Part shown: positions 1 through 12,900 of the stretch, piece after piece | How positions within the stretch are numbered: position 1 is the stretch's first letter | Layout of the letters: every line of letters starts with the position of its first letter | DNA from: Lyophyllum atratum | Lineage: Eukaryota; Basidiomycota; Agaricomycetes; Agaricales; Lyophyllaceae | Assembly: GCA_014905825.1 (NCBI GenBank) | Contig: JACGCN010000012.1 | Location: forward strand, 1,538,565 to 1,602,564 | Length of the DNA: 64,000 nt | Direction of reading: 5' to 3' | Program-made: the position numbers and the translations under genes | The notes under the pieces: model-generated | What the model saw: the letters and a program-made list of their open reading frames with translations, nothing else | Databases searched by the model: none | What the model was told of the DNA's origin: nothing

Positions 1-1644
1 TAAGGTTGGTGTACACGACACGAATCCCCGCTCGTATCGGGAGGCAATGTCGAGCGAGGATGCCGCTGAGTGGTACAAGGCCATGTGCGAGGAGATGAAC
101 GCGCTCAAGGTCAACGGGACATGGCGTGTTGTATACCTCCCTGCTGGGAAGAAGGCTATTGGTTCACGATGGGTGTTCAAGGTCAAACGCTTGCCTGATG
201 GTGCTGTGGAGCGTTTCAAGGCTCGCGTTGTGGCTCAGGGATTCAGTCAGCGCCCAGGTGTCGATTTCGACGAGACCTTCGCACCAACTGCTCGGTGGAA
301 TGCAGTGCGGACTATTCTTGCTCTGGCTGCGATCGAGGATATGCACCTCGAGTCCGTCGATATTTCGTCCGCTTTTCTGCATGGGATTGTTGATGCTGAA
401 CTCTACCTCAAGTTCCCAGATGGCTTTCCTCAGGATGTCCCTCCTGGGACCGTCCGTCTCCCTACCGATGGTGAGCCTGTCTGTGTCCTGGACAAAGGCC
501 TTTATGGCCTGAAGCCACCGCATACCTCTGGCATAAACGGATGCACAGTGTTTTCATTCTCCTCGGTTTTGCTCGCATAGCTTCGGACCCCTGCGTGTAT
601 GTTTATATGCGCAACGACGTCCGCATCATCATCCCAGTGCACGTCGACGACATGACCATTGCATCGAAGTCCAGGCCTGCTATCCTCAACGTCATTGCTG
701 AGCTGCGTAAGCACTTCAAACTGCGTCACCTTGGCCCCACCACTGGTCTTCTTGGAGTCCGTGTCATTCGTGACCGTCCCAACCGCAAGTTGTGGATCGA
801 CCAGCGTGCCTATGCGATTGAGGTCCTGTCCAGGTTCAACATGCTTGATTCCAAAGCCGTATCCACGCCCATGGACCCAAATATCCGTCTCACCAAGGCC
901 CAATCCCCTCAGACGCCAGAAGAAGTGGAAGAGATGCGGCAATACCCCTACATTCAGGCCACGGGCGCCCTTCTCTATCTTGCTTTGTGCACCCGGCCTG
1001 ACCTTGCTTTCCCAGTTGGGGTGCTCTGTCGCTTCAATGCTTGCCCAGGCATTGCTCATTGGAAGGCGGTCAAACACCTTCTGCGCTACATACGAGGTAC
1101 ACTCAACTATCGTATTGAATACTCAGCTGCAGCGGCCACCACCTCCCCTTCCCTCTTCCTCGCCTTCTCTGACGCTGACCACGGCGGCAATTTGGACAAT
1201 GGCCGGTCCACTACAGGCATGCTTGTCACTGTTGGCGGTGGCGCCGTGAGCTGGTCTGCACGCCAACAGACAATTGTGGCGCTCTCCACCACTGAGGCTG
1301 AATTCGTCGCTGCGAGCGAGACAGGACGCGAGCTCTGCTGGCTGAGGAATTTTCTTACTGAAATTGGCACGCCACAGTCCAGCGCCTCGGTTCTCAACAT
1401 GGATAACCAGTCCGCGATCTCAGTCTCCAAGCATCCCGAGCACATGGGTCGCCTCAAGCACCTTGACCGCCACTGGTTTTGGTTGCGTGACGCTGTTCAC
1501 GATGGCAAAATCCACCCCACTTTCATTTCCACCGAAGATATGGCGGCCGACCTTCTGACGAAGGCTTTGCCTCGTGAAGCGGTGGACAGGCTGCGGAGGA
1601 GGATGGGAGTTGTTGGGGAATTTTCGAGAGAGGAACTCCGGTGA
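1..1644 (+). pseudogene. Ty1/copia pol, C-terminal reverse transcriptase and RNase H (frameshifted)
   Basis: This is the 3' part of a Ty1/copia polyprotein; the 5' part lies beyond the left edge. The first reading frame (47-580) carries the N-terminal half of the copia reverse transcriptase, with SRWVFKVK, FDETFAPTA and the GLYGLK motif near 500. The frame then changes between about 515 and 541. The rest (541-1644) continues with LGFAR, the catalytic box and a copia-type RNase H (DADHGG, STTEAE, DNQSA, ADLLTKALP). The catalytic box reads VHVDDM where copia elements normally have YVDDM, so the residue before the two aspartates is His. The frameshift and this substitution suggest a dead copy. 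The assignment to copia rather than gypsy rests on the RT-RNase H order at the 3' end with no integrase after it. Confidence 0.9.
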
Positions 1645-1672
1645 TGTCGTCGGGCACTTCATCAGGTGGGAG

Positions 1673-1957
1673 TGTTGCTGGTGTTCTTGGGAGTGCCATA
1701 GACGCCTCCCAGAGTTCGGATATACCTACACACGTGACCGCGTAGTCTAATCTTTTTTCATCGGGGCCTCGTAGTCTTCAGCTAACTACCTACTGAATAC
1801 TACGGACCCCAGGTATGTACACTTCGTGTACTTTCTAGCTAACTACCTACTGAATACTACGGACCCCAGTCCACTTTGTATTTATTCATTTCAGCTCGAC
1901 GTCTTTATCAGATCCGTCTCGGTCTCAGTCTGCCGCTGCGCATAACCTCCTTCAACA
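1673..1957 (+). repeat. 3' LTR of the copia element
   Basis: A purine-rich tract (AGGTGGGAG, 1664-1672) is followed at once by TGTTG, and the segment ends in CAACA at 1953-1957, so the 285-bp LTR has perfect 5-bp inverted ends. Gypsy gag sequence starts directly after it, which makes CGACG (1958-1962) the expected right-hand target duplication. The left LTR is outside the window, so identity between the LTRs, and hence age, cannot be judged. Confidence 0.75.
1780..1869 (+). repeat. 33-bp direct repeat inside the copia LTR
   Basis: Two identical 33-bp copies occupy 1780-1812 and 1837-1869. They are separated by 24 bp that contain a GTACAC-TTC-GTGTAC hairpin. Short duplications like this are common in LTR U3/R regions and may affect promoter or terminator function; nothing here shows which. 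Confidence 0.85.
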
Positions 1958-3104
1958 CGACGCTCCTCCTCCCTTAAACCCCGCCATCTACACCCCCATT
2001 CCTTCTGCCGGTCGAGACCACTTCGCTCGACTACATGGCAGCATTGATCCCGCCGATATCCCCGTCCATCCAAGCCAACAGCCTTTCCGCGTCCCGAGCC
2101 CTCAGATCTTGCCGCAAAATCCGATCAACTTCGTTCCTGATCTACCACAGCCACCTGCCCAGGATACTTCCGTCCCTGTACAGCCACAGATGCCGACCGC
2201 GGCACCCCCTCTTGCCGACGTCAATACTCTCGTCGGCCTCCTCATCGACAACCAAACCGCCATTCAATCCTCTCAAGTTTTGTTCCAACAATCGCTTACA
2301 GATGTCATGAACGAGGTAGCCCGTCGCCCCGTCATCAATACCGATGGTCAACAACTTAATCCTCCCACTGCTTGCGGCGGTACAGTTCGCCTCCGCACCG
2401 CTCGCATCTTCAGCGGCAAACATGCCGATGTCACTCCCTTCCTCTCAGAAGTCAAGCGCATCATCGATTTTCACGCCAACTCCTTCCCCGACGATCATTC
2501 CAAGGTTCTCTATGTCGGCCTCAATCTCAAGGACGGCATTCCAGTCGAGTGGTTCTCTCATCTCGAGAACTCTGGCTCCGCACTACTCTGGGACTGGAAT
2601 TTATTTCTATCTGCATTTCGCAAGAAGTTCACAGATCCTAGTCTCATCACCACTGCCGACACCCGTCTCGATCACCTTAAACAGACAAGTTCGGCTCACT
2701 ACTATCTCACATCATTCATGGAGCTCGCTAGTCACCTCGACATGACCGAGCAAACCAAGATCTCCCGCTTCATGAAGGGTCTTAAGCCCCTCGTCAAGGA
2801 CCATCTCGTCAACATTGTCCAACGACCTCTGACCCTTGAAGCCTGGGAACCCCTCATTATTTCCATCGACTCCAACCTTCATCAACGTGAACTCGAACGC
2901 CGGCTCGAAAACGGTAACGGGAACAAAAAGAAGACCAAGTCGGATTCCTCTTCCCCTGACTCCAACACCTATCCTGCCCCAGCCACAACCTCCACTTCCT
3001 CCGACGTCGTCCCTATGGACGTCGACGCCATCACTACTGGTCCTCGCGGCAAGCTCACCGAAGTTGAACGCAAATATCGCTTCGACAACAAGTTGTGTCT
3101 GTAC
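1958..3104 (+). pseudogene. gypsy gag, 5' fragment
   Basis: The frame is open from the copia LTR junction to 3104 and encodes the capsid-like part of a basidiomycete gypsy Gag. Visible features are RIFSGKHADV, a WFSHLE segment, FRKKFTDP, then a basic linker and a MDVDAI motif. The frame reaches the first cysteine of the CCHC knuckle (NKLCLY) and is then interrupted by the Plavaka element, which adds a few foreign codons and a stop at 3129-3131. The N-terminus is missing because of the copia insertion. Confidence 0.85.
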
Positions 3105-3159
3105 ACCACCGGTCTGATCAGAGATCACTGAAGTATTTGGCGTCTGATGGCCTGCCATT

Positions 3160-3410
3160 CTTGGTCAGATATCTCCGGATATGGTCAGGATATCTGTCAA
3201 AGGTCTAGAAATAAATCCCGTGATATTCCCTGAGACCAAATCAAGGGACGTCTGAGGCGGGGTATCTGCCTGACATCTGGAGTTGCCTGATATCTTGGTA
3301 TGATGTTGCCTAGATATCTCAGTCTTGGTAGCCTCCGTGTCACCTCCCAGCTGTTTTCATAGTACCATTGAGGGCAGTTGTCTGACATTGATGCAGATAT
3401 CACGAAGAAG
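3160..3410. repeat. Plavaka subterminal GATATC cluster
   Basis: The left subterminal region holds at least five GATATC palindromes (near 3168, 3188, 3290, 3313 and 3395) and variants such as GACATCTGG. The right end has a weaker set (GGATATCTGAG near 9665, GAGATATTGG). Subterminal repeats of this sort are transposase binding sites in CACTA/CMC elements; that role here is inference. Confidence 0.5.
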
Positions 3411-3589
3411 AGTTACGAGGCCTTGGGATCCCATTTTATTCGCATTTGTGTATATACAGTATACTAACAATTCTCAAAACATGAATGAACGTGGAACGAG
3501 TGGCTGATTAATGAGAGGGGAATTAAAAGAAAGTCTAAAGTCAACAGGAGGTATGTATTAAACAGTATAATCGGCGTCGGAGACATCTT

Positions 3590-4951
3590 TCAATGGAAGG
3601 CCTCGAAAGCTTCATTGGAATCGAGCATACTGTCGGCAGGAACCGAATCAGCAATCAGGCTTGCGACGTCAGCTCGACCGTGAGTCTCCCGGTCTTCCGC
3701 CAAGATTTGTGTAAAGACACTGGAGTAGAACATGTTAGAATTCAATGTCGCAGGACAAGAAGATCACATACGCCGAGATTCTTGTTGCATCGTTGTCCTT
3801 CCTGACTCGAATGTTCTCGAGCTCGGCATCAACCTTCGGCCAATAATCACGACCGACTTTGCCTCCAGATTGCATCTTGACAAATGTTTTCCGCTAGAAA
3901 TTTGTGAGTCTGAGCAAAGGGCATACATACAACGAGAAGCTTACCAAGAATGCAACGCGGCCGCACATCTGGACCGAAACTTTTACCTTGGGGGCGATCT
4001 TTGTACGGAGCGACACAATCTGTTGGCACAATGTCATGATGTCGGTGGAGGTGTTGTCATTCTTCTCGCTGGCAATTGACTCCTCAATCTGGATGATGAT
4101 GGCTGCATGAGTCACCGTTCGGTAACATTCGAGCTCACGTACCTTTCCCTTGATAAGGTTCCGAAGAGTCACGAAGACATCACGAGCTTTACCCACAACA
4201 ACCTTAAGCTTTGTCGGATCTTCTGCGACTTGAGACGTTACACCCCAGCCTGGATAACGTTGCAAAAACTCCTAATGGGATGTTACGTGGTCAATCACTG
4301 GCCTCTCGTAAGTGGAAGAGTTAAGATTCTTACGACAAGCAACTTGAGTGGAGCATCATCTTTGATGTAAGCGCCAATGGTCGCGTCGACAAGCATGACG
4401 AAGGCATATTTTTCGATTTTGGCCTGTAGGAGTTGACGTTGAACAACGGCGGAACAAAATATAAAGCTCAGGGCACCTCGAGTGATGCAGATATCTGATA
4501 CGGGGCCTCCACAGGCTGGATGGCTTGAACAAGCTCGTTGCTTCGCATGAGCAAAATAGCGAGGACGATGCTCTGCTTCTGACCAGGCATCTGGTAATAC
4601 ATTTGTCAGTAGTTATCTGCCCGAGAGGAACAATCTTACCTCCGCGAACTCGTTCAAGTCGTCGTTATTAAAACCCCTGGCCCGAACGCGCCGTGAAAAG
4701 GAGTTAGCAAATTGAGTGATGTCTTCCGAGCGACGCTTGCGGCGGTTCCCTGTTTGAGGTGTTGAGGGAGGATGACTCTCCAGACCATCGCTGGGTACGT
4801 GAGACGAGCAGGAGGCGTCTCTACCAGCAAGGGAAAGTTCGTCGTTGGAGCCAGTGCTGCCAACGGAACTGCTCCTCCGCCTTGGCGAGGCAGATGGGGA
4901 TTGCGTCGGCGGTCTCACTGGAGACGTCAGGTTATCATCGAATAATGACAT
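3590..4951 (-). CDS. Plavaka accessory gene (unknown function), 7 exons
   Basis: Seven exons join in one frame to give 346 residues. On the plus strand they are 4640-4951, 4477-4590, 4334-4423, 4143-4271, 3945-4088, 3772-3893 and 3590-3719, and the introns between them are 49-62 bp. The N-terminus is rich in Ser and Pro and has a basic cluster (NRRKRRSEDI) that may be a nuclear signal. The C-terminal half contains MCGRVAFL followed by a segment ending DYWPKVDAEL. I recall similar hypothetical proteins next to Plavaka transposases in other Agaricomycetes. The gene is divergent from the transposase, with start codons about 165 bp apart, so a shared promoter is likely. Nothing is broken in this copy. 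No enzymatic motif is recognised. Confidence 0.75.
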
Positions 4952-5115
4952 TGAGAGGAAAGACGAAGAGAAGGTTCAAGGAGGCTGAAAATGAAACAGA
5001 GGGAGAGCGAAAAAAGACGAGGAAAAGGAATGGAAGAGAGCGCCAGCAAGGTGGCGTTCGAAACAACTTCAACGTCAAAACTCAGTCAGACCATCACGTG
5101 GGTCGTCTTGCGATT

Positions 5116-8100
5116 ATGCCTGCCGCGCGTTCAGGAGAAGGTCAGGAAATTCTCTGCAATGAAAGCAACTGAAATACAACTCAAGTCACGATCCAGACTT
5201 CCTTGAGCAGGTCCCCGGCGATCCACGAAGATTTTTGTGCCGCATCTGTACTGACTTTCAGGGTCTTTCGACCCGCGGCGCTGTGACAATTTTGCGGACA
5301 TCGAAGCACGGCCATCTTACGAGCGGCAAGCATGTTCAAGCAGTCAAGACAAAAGCACAAAGAGAAGCAAGTGCCAACGCAGAGATCGAGGCATCCGCGG
5401 CACCGGTCCCTGCTCAACTCAGCTTCATGGATCATATTAATCAGCATAACATCGGAGAACAGGCAGGAAATAACTCACCTCCAGATCTGTTTGCTGGACT
5501 TGCAATTGAAGACAGCCATCTCGTCGACGCAGACGGGGATATATTGCTGTTTTCTGCAGGTGAAGACACTTCAGTTACGGACATGAGGCATAGACATCAG
5601 CTTGAGACTCAACTGGACGATGTCAATCTTGCCGGAGAGAATTCCTTGTTCACGATTTCAGATATAACAGCGGAAATGCATCTCGAGACTGAGGATTCAA
5701 GCGTGATGCAGTTCGTGAGCAGGATGCAAGCATTAGGTCAGTAAAAGTTTCTATGCAGGTTAAGAAATGCTGAAAGCAAAGCAGGTATCGAGTCGGAGGA
5801 GGAAGATGAAGACAATGAGGATACACACATGCCGGATCAACGCGAGGCTGGCAGATGGTCGCCGCATGGCTCAAAAACGGTCAGTCGAATGTGTGTTTTG
5901 AAGACGCAAATAACCTAGTCAGATCCGACTCAGGTGTTCATGCTTGATTTGATTGATAACCTCCCTCGACTGCGCCTATCTGATGATCATCTGAAGGCTT
6001 TCATGTGGGTCATGCGAGAATGTGGGACGCCTAATGTCCCAAGCTTTTCGACCCTTCGAAAGATCCAAGCAGCGTTAACAAAAGACTTCAATGCCGGGCC
6101 TAAACGACACACCTCATCTCTCGGAAACCATTTCTATACAAACCACCCTGCAAAACTGCTGGCTTTGGTATTATCTGGGTTAAACCACGGACAGACGGAG
6201 CACTGGCCAGGTTTCTTGTGTATAGGATTACGGAAATCCGTTGGTCTGCCCTTTAATCCATCCATATATCGAGGTTGCGGGTCCGGTCACAGAAATGTTG
6301 CAGGCAGCGAAGTATGACGAGGCAGATTTTGATGAGCACTCGCCAATGTGGGCGGACTGGAAAAACTTGTCAACAATGCACCGGCATTATTATATCAAGG
6401 AGTTGGCGCAACTGACCGACGGAAGTTTTCTACTTCTTCTTCGATGGGTAACAGTCAATAGCGTGGTACATGTTCAGGGTCTGGAAGTTGCTTTCGATGA
6501 AGAGGTGCGGTTCAAAGTACAATCAGAGCGCAACTGACCTGGACGTGGCTTCCCCGCCAGCTCACAAAGTTCTCTGTTAAAAGAGGCATCAAACAACATC
6601 CCGCTTCGTCATTACATTGGAATGTGCTGGATCTCGAGAAGTCATTGGGTCCATTCCAGTTTGACCGTGAGTTTCCGAGTATTCCTTGGAACAATCAGTT
6701 AAACCTGGCAACGCCTCAATAGAATACTCACCTGTGTATGACATGCCTAACCCCTTGCGCAAAGTCGCAAATGGACGGCCTATGTTCCGTCTTCGAGTAT
6801 TGCCCTGGAGTGACGACGTTTCGGGGAATGTCAGCAAGCAATACAATGCTCATACGAATGTGTATGTTATAAATGCGAACTTACCTCACCGGACAACGTC
6901 ACAAGAGTATTTTGTCCGCTTTTGTTCGACCTCGCCACATGCGTCATCCTCAGAGCAATTCGCGGCACTTTCTGAAGACTTGTAAGTACCCTTGTCATCA
7001 AAGAAGGGTAAAAGATACTTACTGTCAATAAAATAGCAAAGCGGATGTCTGGCACGATGCATACCATTGTGAACTCGAACAAGAGATCTTATTTCAAATA
7101 ATCCCACACGTGCTCCCGGCCGATAATCCTCAGCAGTCGGAAACATCTTCTCATATTGGAGTTAACGGAAATTTCAACTGTCGACGAGATTTGACAGGTG
7201 GCACCCAGGTCCAGAAGGAGTCCGACGAACTTTATCATAAATTATACGAGGTTGGTGAGGTGTCATTTTCTACAAAGTCAAGCGCTTAAAATCATATCAA
7301 TCTTTTTAGATAGGCGAGCCACGCACCACGGAACAGACAATTCAGGCTATCCGATGGCAAATATGGACCGCATGCTCAGGAGACAAGGAGGCGCTCATGA
7401 ATCACTATTCGCAATCGGGGGTAAAAGATAAGATCTCGCAATATTGGATTGAGGCGCTCATTGCGCGGTCAAAGCAGTTACGAGCAAGCCGTATTACAGA
7501 CACGGAAACCAGGGATGCGAGGTTAAAAGACCCCGCGTTACAAGATGAAGCACGGAAAGTAATGAAAACAACGATCGGATGTGAAATTCAACTGGAGCTC
7601 TGGAATTGGGTGATTCAACAGCCATCGGAATCCTATTTGCGCTTGAAGGAAAATGATCGTAAGCAATTCCTATCAAGATATCTATCAGATCTGATTTTTT
7701 TGTAGCTCGACGCAATGACTTACGAGAAGGAGACCATTACAACGTCCTATTGAAAACGAGAGGTGGGTGATTCGACTTCCACGCAATCCGACCTGTCAGC
7801 ACAGCGCTCACTCGTACATGCTCTTGGTAGGAATTGACCCTCATCGGGACACTCCCGTTGAGATCTTGCATACCTGGCTTCTTGGAAACGAGAAATATGT
7901 CTGGCATGATACGAATAAAGATTGGGACAAGAAGAAAGACGACCTCTTCGCAATCCGACTTGAATCAGCTTCCATCGATGGTCTCACGATTCCCCGACCA
8001 CGTGCCGAATACCTGGTGAAGTACAAGAATTCACTTATCGGTAAACACTTCAAGACCCTCCAGCAACTCGGCGTCTTTCATATTCATGGCCTTTGCTCTG

Positions 8101-9629
8101 ATAACTTGTTCAATCTCTGGAAGGCGTCTGGGGAACTCGGAGCAGTAATATGGTATCCAGAAATTTCCAACATGGAAGCTTATCTCGTCCGTGCTACATA
8201 TCTTGCATCTGATCTTTTCCAATCTCACGTCTCGAATCTACAGGCGGACCTTCAGGTTTTGGTTAACAATGTACTCGACCGGTGGGCAGAGGTCGATCCC
8301 CGCCGTATACTCGTGAAACTCAAGCTGCACGTTCTCACCCACCTGGTGGAGGATGTTCGCCGATTTGGTCCCGCCATCCTATACTCGACCGAAATCTTTG
8401 AATGCTTCAACGCGATATTCCGCATGTGCAGCATTCTCTCCAATCACCTTGCTCCGAGCCACGACATTGCTGTGACGATTGCTGACATGGAGCGCTTCAA
8501 GCATATGGTTAGCGGCGGATGGTGGAAAGCGTCGAGTGGAAAATACATACAGGCAGGTGAGAAGGTTAGAACGTTCCTGCTGCAGAATCCATCCCTCCAG
8601 CAACGTCTTGGATGGGCTGATGGATCTGCAATGCGCCCTGGTATGTTTTAAAGCTTTCTTGCTTCGCGTTTTGTGATGCATCGTGATTCTTTCACCAGGC
8701 TTCGTTAAACTCGAATCGCGAACAAGAAGAAAAAATTCTACATGGCTGGAAATATGCTCCTCGATCCCACTGAACGCAACTTTCTCTTCCGACGGGACCT
8801 GGCAGGCTTGTAAGTATCTGGTATCACAAGCGGAAGACCCGTGTCGAGAAGGATCATGGGTTTTCTTCTCTCAGTGTGACGTATGTCCGTCATTTCGTTG
8901 CATACACGATGGTCACTCGAATTTTGGTGCAGAAAATGTTTGCCGGTCGTATCTTCAAAATCCTCCGGCGGTTCTCGGCCACGACGAACGCGATGTCAGC
9001 ACAGAAAGTCGTTGTGATTATCAAAGTGTACGACGTCGATGATGTTAAGGACCCGCGTTTCAATATGCCAGTGCTGACACCATCTCGCTATAACGATGGA
9101 TATGTCGTTGCAGAACCAAAGGTATGTTCAACAAGTATCTCCCGGGTTCCAAAACCGATCCCCGGGACATCTATTGATTTCTTCAAAGGACGTCTCCTTT
9201 ATCTTCAATGCGCAGCACGATTGCGAAACTGGCGGCTGCACGATCTCAAACGAAGCCATGTTCTATCAACAGGAGCGCATTCAGACCACAACACCACGGA
9301 AAACGATCTCTCACGCGGCCTCGGATCGGTACATTCTCAACATGCACGCCCTTCATAATGCACACCTAATTCGGAAAGTGCTTCCCCGCCACCTAACAGC
9401 CCCTACACCATATCGAGCAGATCAGTTGGTGTTCCATAAGGAATTGGCTGCCGGATTGCGTGTAACGGGCCCTGCCAAAAGAGCAGCCTCTCAGGCCAAG
9501 GCAAAGGCGACGCGTGAACGAAACAAGGCCGCCAAGGCACAGCAAGGAAACAGAGGAGGACCTGGACGGGCGCTCGCAAGGATTGCAGAGGAAGAAGGCG
9601 ATGTAAATGGCGGGATGGCGGGCAGTTAG
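5116..9629 (+). CDS. Plavaka transposase, multi-exon
   Basis: The likely start is the ATG at 5116. A 25-nt first exon joined over a 56-bp intron (5141-5196) leads in frame into a Cys2/His-type finger (CRIC ... HGH ... GKH). The rest matches Plavaka transposases in order: DNLPRLRLSDDHLKAF (5944 on), HTSSLGNHFY, SPMWADWKN, a conserved LPWSDDVSGN block, FVRFCSTSPHASSSEQF, HVLPADNPQQSE, and near 7830 GIDPHRDTPVEILHT followed by KKKDDLFAIRLES, GELGAVIWYPEISNM and a RRFGPAILY/ILSNHLAPSHDI block. The basic C-terminus ends at 9629. One clear intron is 6168-6225, and others fall near 5741, 8643 and 9121. I did not trace every exon. No obvious premature stop was found, so the copy may be intact and recent. 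Confidence 0.85.
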
Positions 9630-9815
9630 CTTTAGCTTGAAATATACATCGTGTAAACATCTACAGGATATCTGAGAGATATTGGCAGGTCATCAGGAGG
9701 ATATTATGGTTCTTGATCAGCCGAAGGTGCCGTCGAGGCTACCCTGATGTCGTGTCTGACAGCCCCCGCCACTTGGGTGATCAATCACTCAGGGACATCT
9801 GACCGATTTGGTGGT

Positions 9816-9912
9816 GTACTGCGGCTCCAAGGACCACATAGTCAAGGATTGCAAAGTCCGCGCTACCAAGCATGGTGCCTTCGCGGAAAAAGCCAAGCCG
9901 AAGACCGACTAG
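9816..9912 (+). pseudogene. gypsy gag, 3' fragment with the rest of the zinc knuckle
   Basis: After the right end of the Plavaka element the gag frame resumes (VYCGSKDHIVKDCKVR) and stops at TAG 9910-9912. It supplies the last three ligands of the CCHC knuckle whose first Cys is at about 3096. Gag is in a different frame from pol (pol is -1 relative to gag), and the two are both open over roughly 9820-9912. A -1 shift or a separate translation mechanism is therefore expected. An A-rich GGAAAAA run at 9885-9891 is a candidate slip site but is not a standard heptamer. Confidence 0.8.
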
Positions 9913-12900
9913 TTCCCGAGTCTTCGGCAACGGATGGAACTATCGAGTCCGTTCCCCGTTGCCCTACGGGCCCCTCCTTCACCAAAGCCACGACTGGTGA
10001 ATGGATAGCTACGTCGACTCTACCTCCAGTATTTCGTCTATTCACTCATGTTCGTCTTGATCCCCAGAATAGAGATCATTTCTTTATTTCTATCACACTG
10101 TCCTTCCCTAAGCGAAAACCTATCCAAACCTATGCTTTAGTCGACTGCGGGTCCTCTGGCTCCCACATCTCTGACGCCTTCTCCATCCGACACTCATTAG
10201 CTCGCTCAACAAAACCTACCCCTATTCCTATCTTCACCATCGACGATCGGCCACTCACTTCCGGTCTCCTCACCCACGATGTGATCGCACACTTAAAAGT
10301 CCACGAACACTCAGAACACATCCGTCTCGGCGTCGTTTCGATGCCGTATCCTCTCTTACTTGGGCTCGATTGGCTCAAGCAACACAATCCCGCCATCAAT
10401 TGGGCCCGAGGGAAGCTCACTCTTTCCTGTTGCGGCGCCAACCATAACTTTCCTGTTTCGGCTTTTGGTCGTGGCTACAGTCTCGAAATTCCCTCTGCCA
10501 AGCCTAGTTCCACCTCTGTCGCCTCTGTTGGTCTAGGCCTTCGTCTAAGCAACAAGCCCGCCTCTGATATTTCTAGGGTTCTCGACGTATATAACGCCAA
10601 GGCACCACCTCCCACACCTCATATCGAAACTGCAAACATCGCGTCGATATCCTCTGTCCTACGACCACCCATTCGAAACGGCCCCAGCCGCGCCGAACTC
10701 AAGTCTATTTGGTCTTGCCCACCTCCCCCACCACCCCCTATTTTTGGACCTCCTAATAAACCCGTCAACATCGCCTGCGTCTCCACCGAACGATTCCGCA
10801 AATATGCAAAAAATCAACCCATTTCCTACATCTGGTATACTACAAACGGCGACCTCGAACTCCGAATCAATGCCCTCTCCTCACTCCCTCCCGTCGACTC
10901 CACCCAACCCGAACCACCGCCCCCTGAACCTCCCCCTTCCTCCACTTCTACACCATCTACCAACCGAGCCTTTGTTACCGATACCACCGACGAAGTCGAA
11001 AACTTAGTCCCTAAAAAATACCATTCCTATCTCGACGTTTTTGATCCCATCGAGGTTTTGAAACTACCCGAACATCGCCCCTACGACATCAGTATCGACC
11101 TCGAAGAGGGGAAAACTCCTCCTTTCGGACCCATTTACTCCCTATCCCATGACGAACGACAAGCTTTATTCGATTACGTCGAGGAGCAACTCAAAAAGGG
11201 GTACATTCGACGTTCGACATCTTCCGCCGCTTCCCCTATTCTCTTCATCCGCCGCAAGACTGGCGACCTTCGCCTTTGTGTTGATTACCGCGGACTCAAT
11301 TCAATCACCAAGAAGAACCGTTACCCCCTACCACTTACCGCCGACCTTCTGGATCGCGTCCAGGGCTGCGACACCTTCACAGTCCTAGATCTCAAGAACG
11401 CCTTTAATCTTATTCGCGTGAAAGAAGGCGACGAATGGAAGACCGCTTTCCGTACTCATCTCGGTCTCTTCGAATATACAGTCATGCCTTTTGGCCTCAC
11501 CAACGCCCATGCAACCTTCCAAGCCTTTATCCAGGATTCACTCCGCGACATCCTTGACATCTCTGTCGTTGTCTACCTCGATGACATCCTCATATTCTCT
11601 CAACCCGGCCAAAATCACACCACACTCGTTACCCAAGTCCTTGATCGTCTCCGAGCCGCAAATCTCTTCGTCAACGCCAAGAAATGCGAGTTCGATCGTT
11701 CACAAGTCGAATACCTCAGTTTCATTATTTCCTCGAAGGGTGTCCAAATGAACCCTAAGAAACTCGATACCATCCATCAATGGCCTGTTCCCAAGTCCGT
11801 TAAACACATTCAACAGTTCCTCGGCTTCACAAACTTCTATCGACGCTTCATCCATCATTATGCCGACATCTGCCTCCCACTCACCAACCTAACGACCAGC
11901 GCGTGTAAGAAATCATTCCCAGGACTATCTTCCGATGCCCTAGCCGCCTTCAACCAACTCAAACTCATATTCACAACCGCCCCCGTATTACGACACCATA
12001 ATCCCAAACTACCCTCCACCGTCGTTACCGACGCTTCCGACTTCGCTCTATCCAGCATATTCCTACAACCCGACGAAGACAACCTTCTTCATCCTGTCGC
12101 TTACCATTCTCGCAAATTCTCACCCGCTGAAATCAACTACGAAATTCACGATAAAGAACTCCTATCCATCGTAGAGGGTTTCCGTGAAAATCGCCCCTGG
12201 CTCATCAGCTCCCCTCACACCATAGCCGTTATTTCTGATCACTCAAACCTCCGCTACTTCATGTCCACTCGCATCCTTAATCGACGCCAAGCTCGATGGT
12301 CCATGTACCTTTCCGAGTTTGATTTCCAACTGGAGTACGCCCCCGGCAAAACCAACCCCGCCGACGCCGCCTCCCGACGCCCCGACTACGTACCTAAAGA
12401 AGGGGATGACGTCCTTATCAACCAACGTAAGGCGCTATTAACCGACTACCACACCCAAAAATTATTCCCCAACACCTCCCAACCTTCCCCAACTCCCTCT
12501 CCTTCCGACCCTAAAACCACCAATGCCCTTTCCACCATTTCCCTCGACAATTCGGAACTCCTAGACGAATTCAAGGCCGCTTTCCGCTCTGATATAGAGT
12601 GGTGCGAACTCGCGGCCAAGGACGATAAGAATAATCCTTCCATCACCCATCACGACGACCTTATATTCCACAACAACCGACTCTTCGTTCCCCAACCTCT
12701 ACGCTCCAAGATCCTCCACTCTCGTCATGATTCCGTAATCAGTGGACACCCAGGCCGTGCAGGTACTTACGATAACGTCAAGCGCGACTATTCATGGCCT
12801 GGCATGCGACGCTATATTAGGTCCTATGTTACCTCATGCGACCTATGTTCCCGCGTAAAGAACATCACTCATAAACCTTATGGACTTCTCCATCCGCTCG

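Larger units (their letters stand above)
3105..9815 (+). mobile_element. Plavaka-type DNA transposon inserted in gypsy gag
   Basis: This 6.7-kb element is bounded by inverted termini ACCACC..GGTGGT and flanked on both sides by GTAC. Because GTAC is palindromic, the target duplication could equally be TA with CACCACC termini. Beyond the ends the inverted repeats are imperfect (GGTCTGAT against GGTCAGAT). Excision of the element plus one GTAC rejoins LCLY to CGSKDHIVKDC and restores a standard CX2CX4HX4C zinc knuckle, which fixes the boundaries. It carries a transposase on the plus strand and a divergent accessory gene on the minus strand. Plavaka is placed in the CMC superfamily in the literature. 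Confidence 0.88.
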
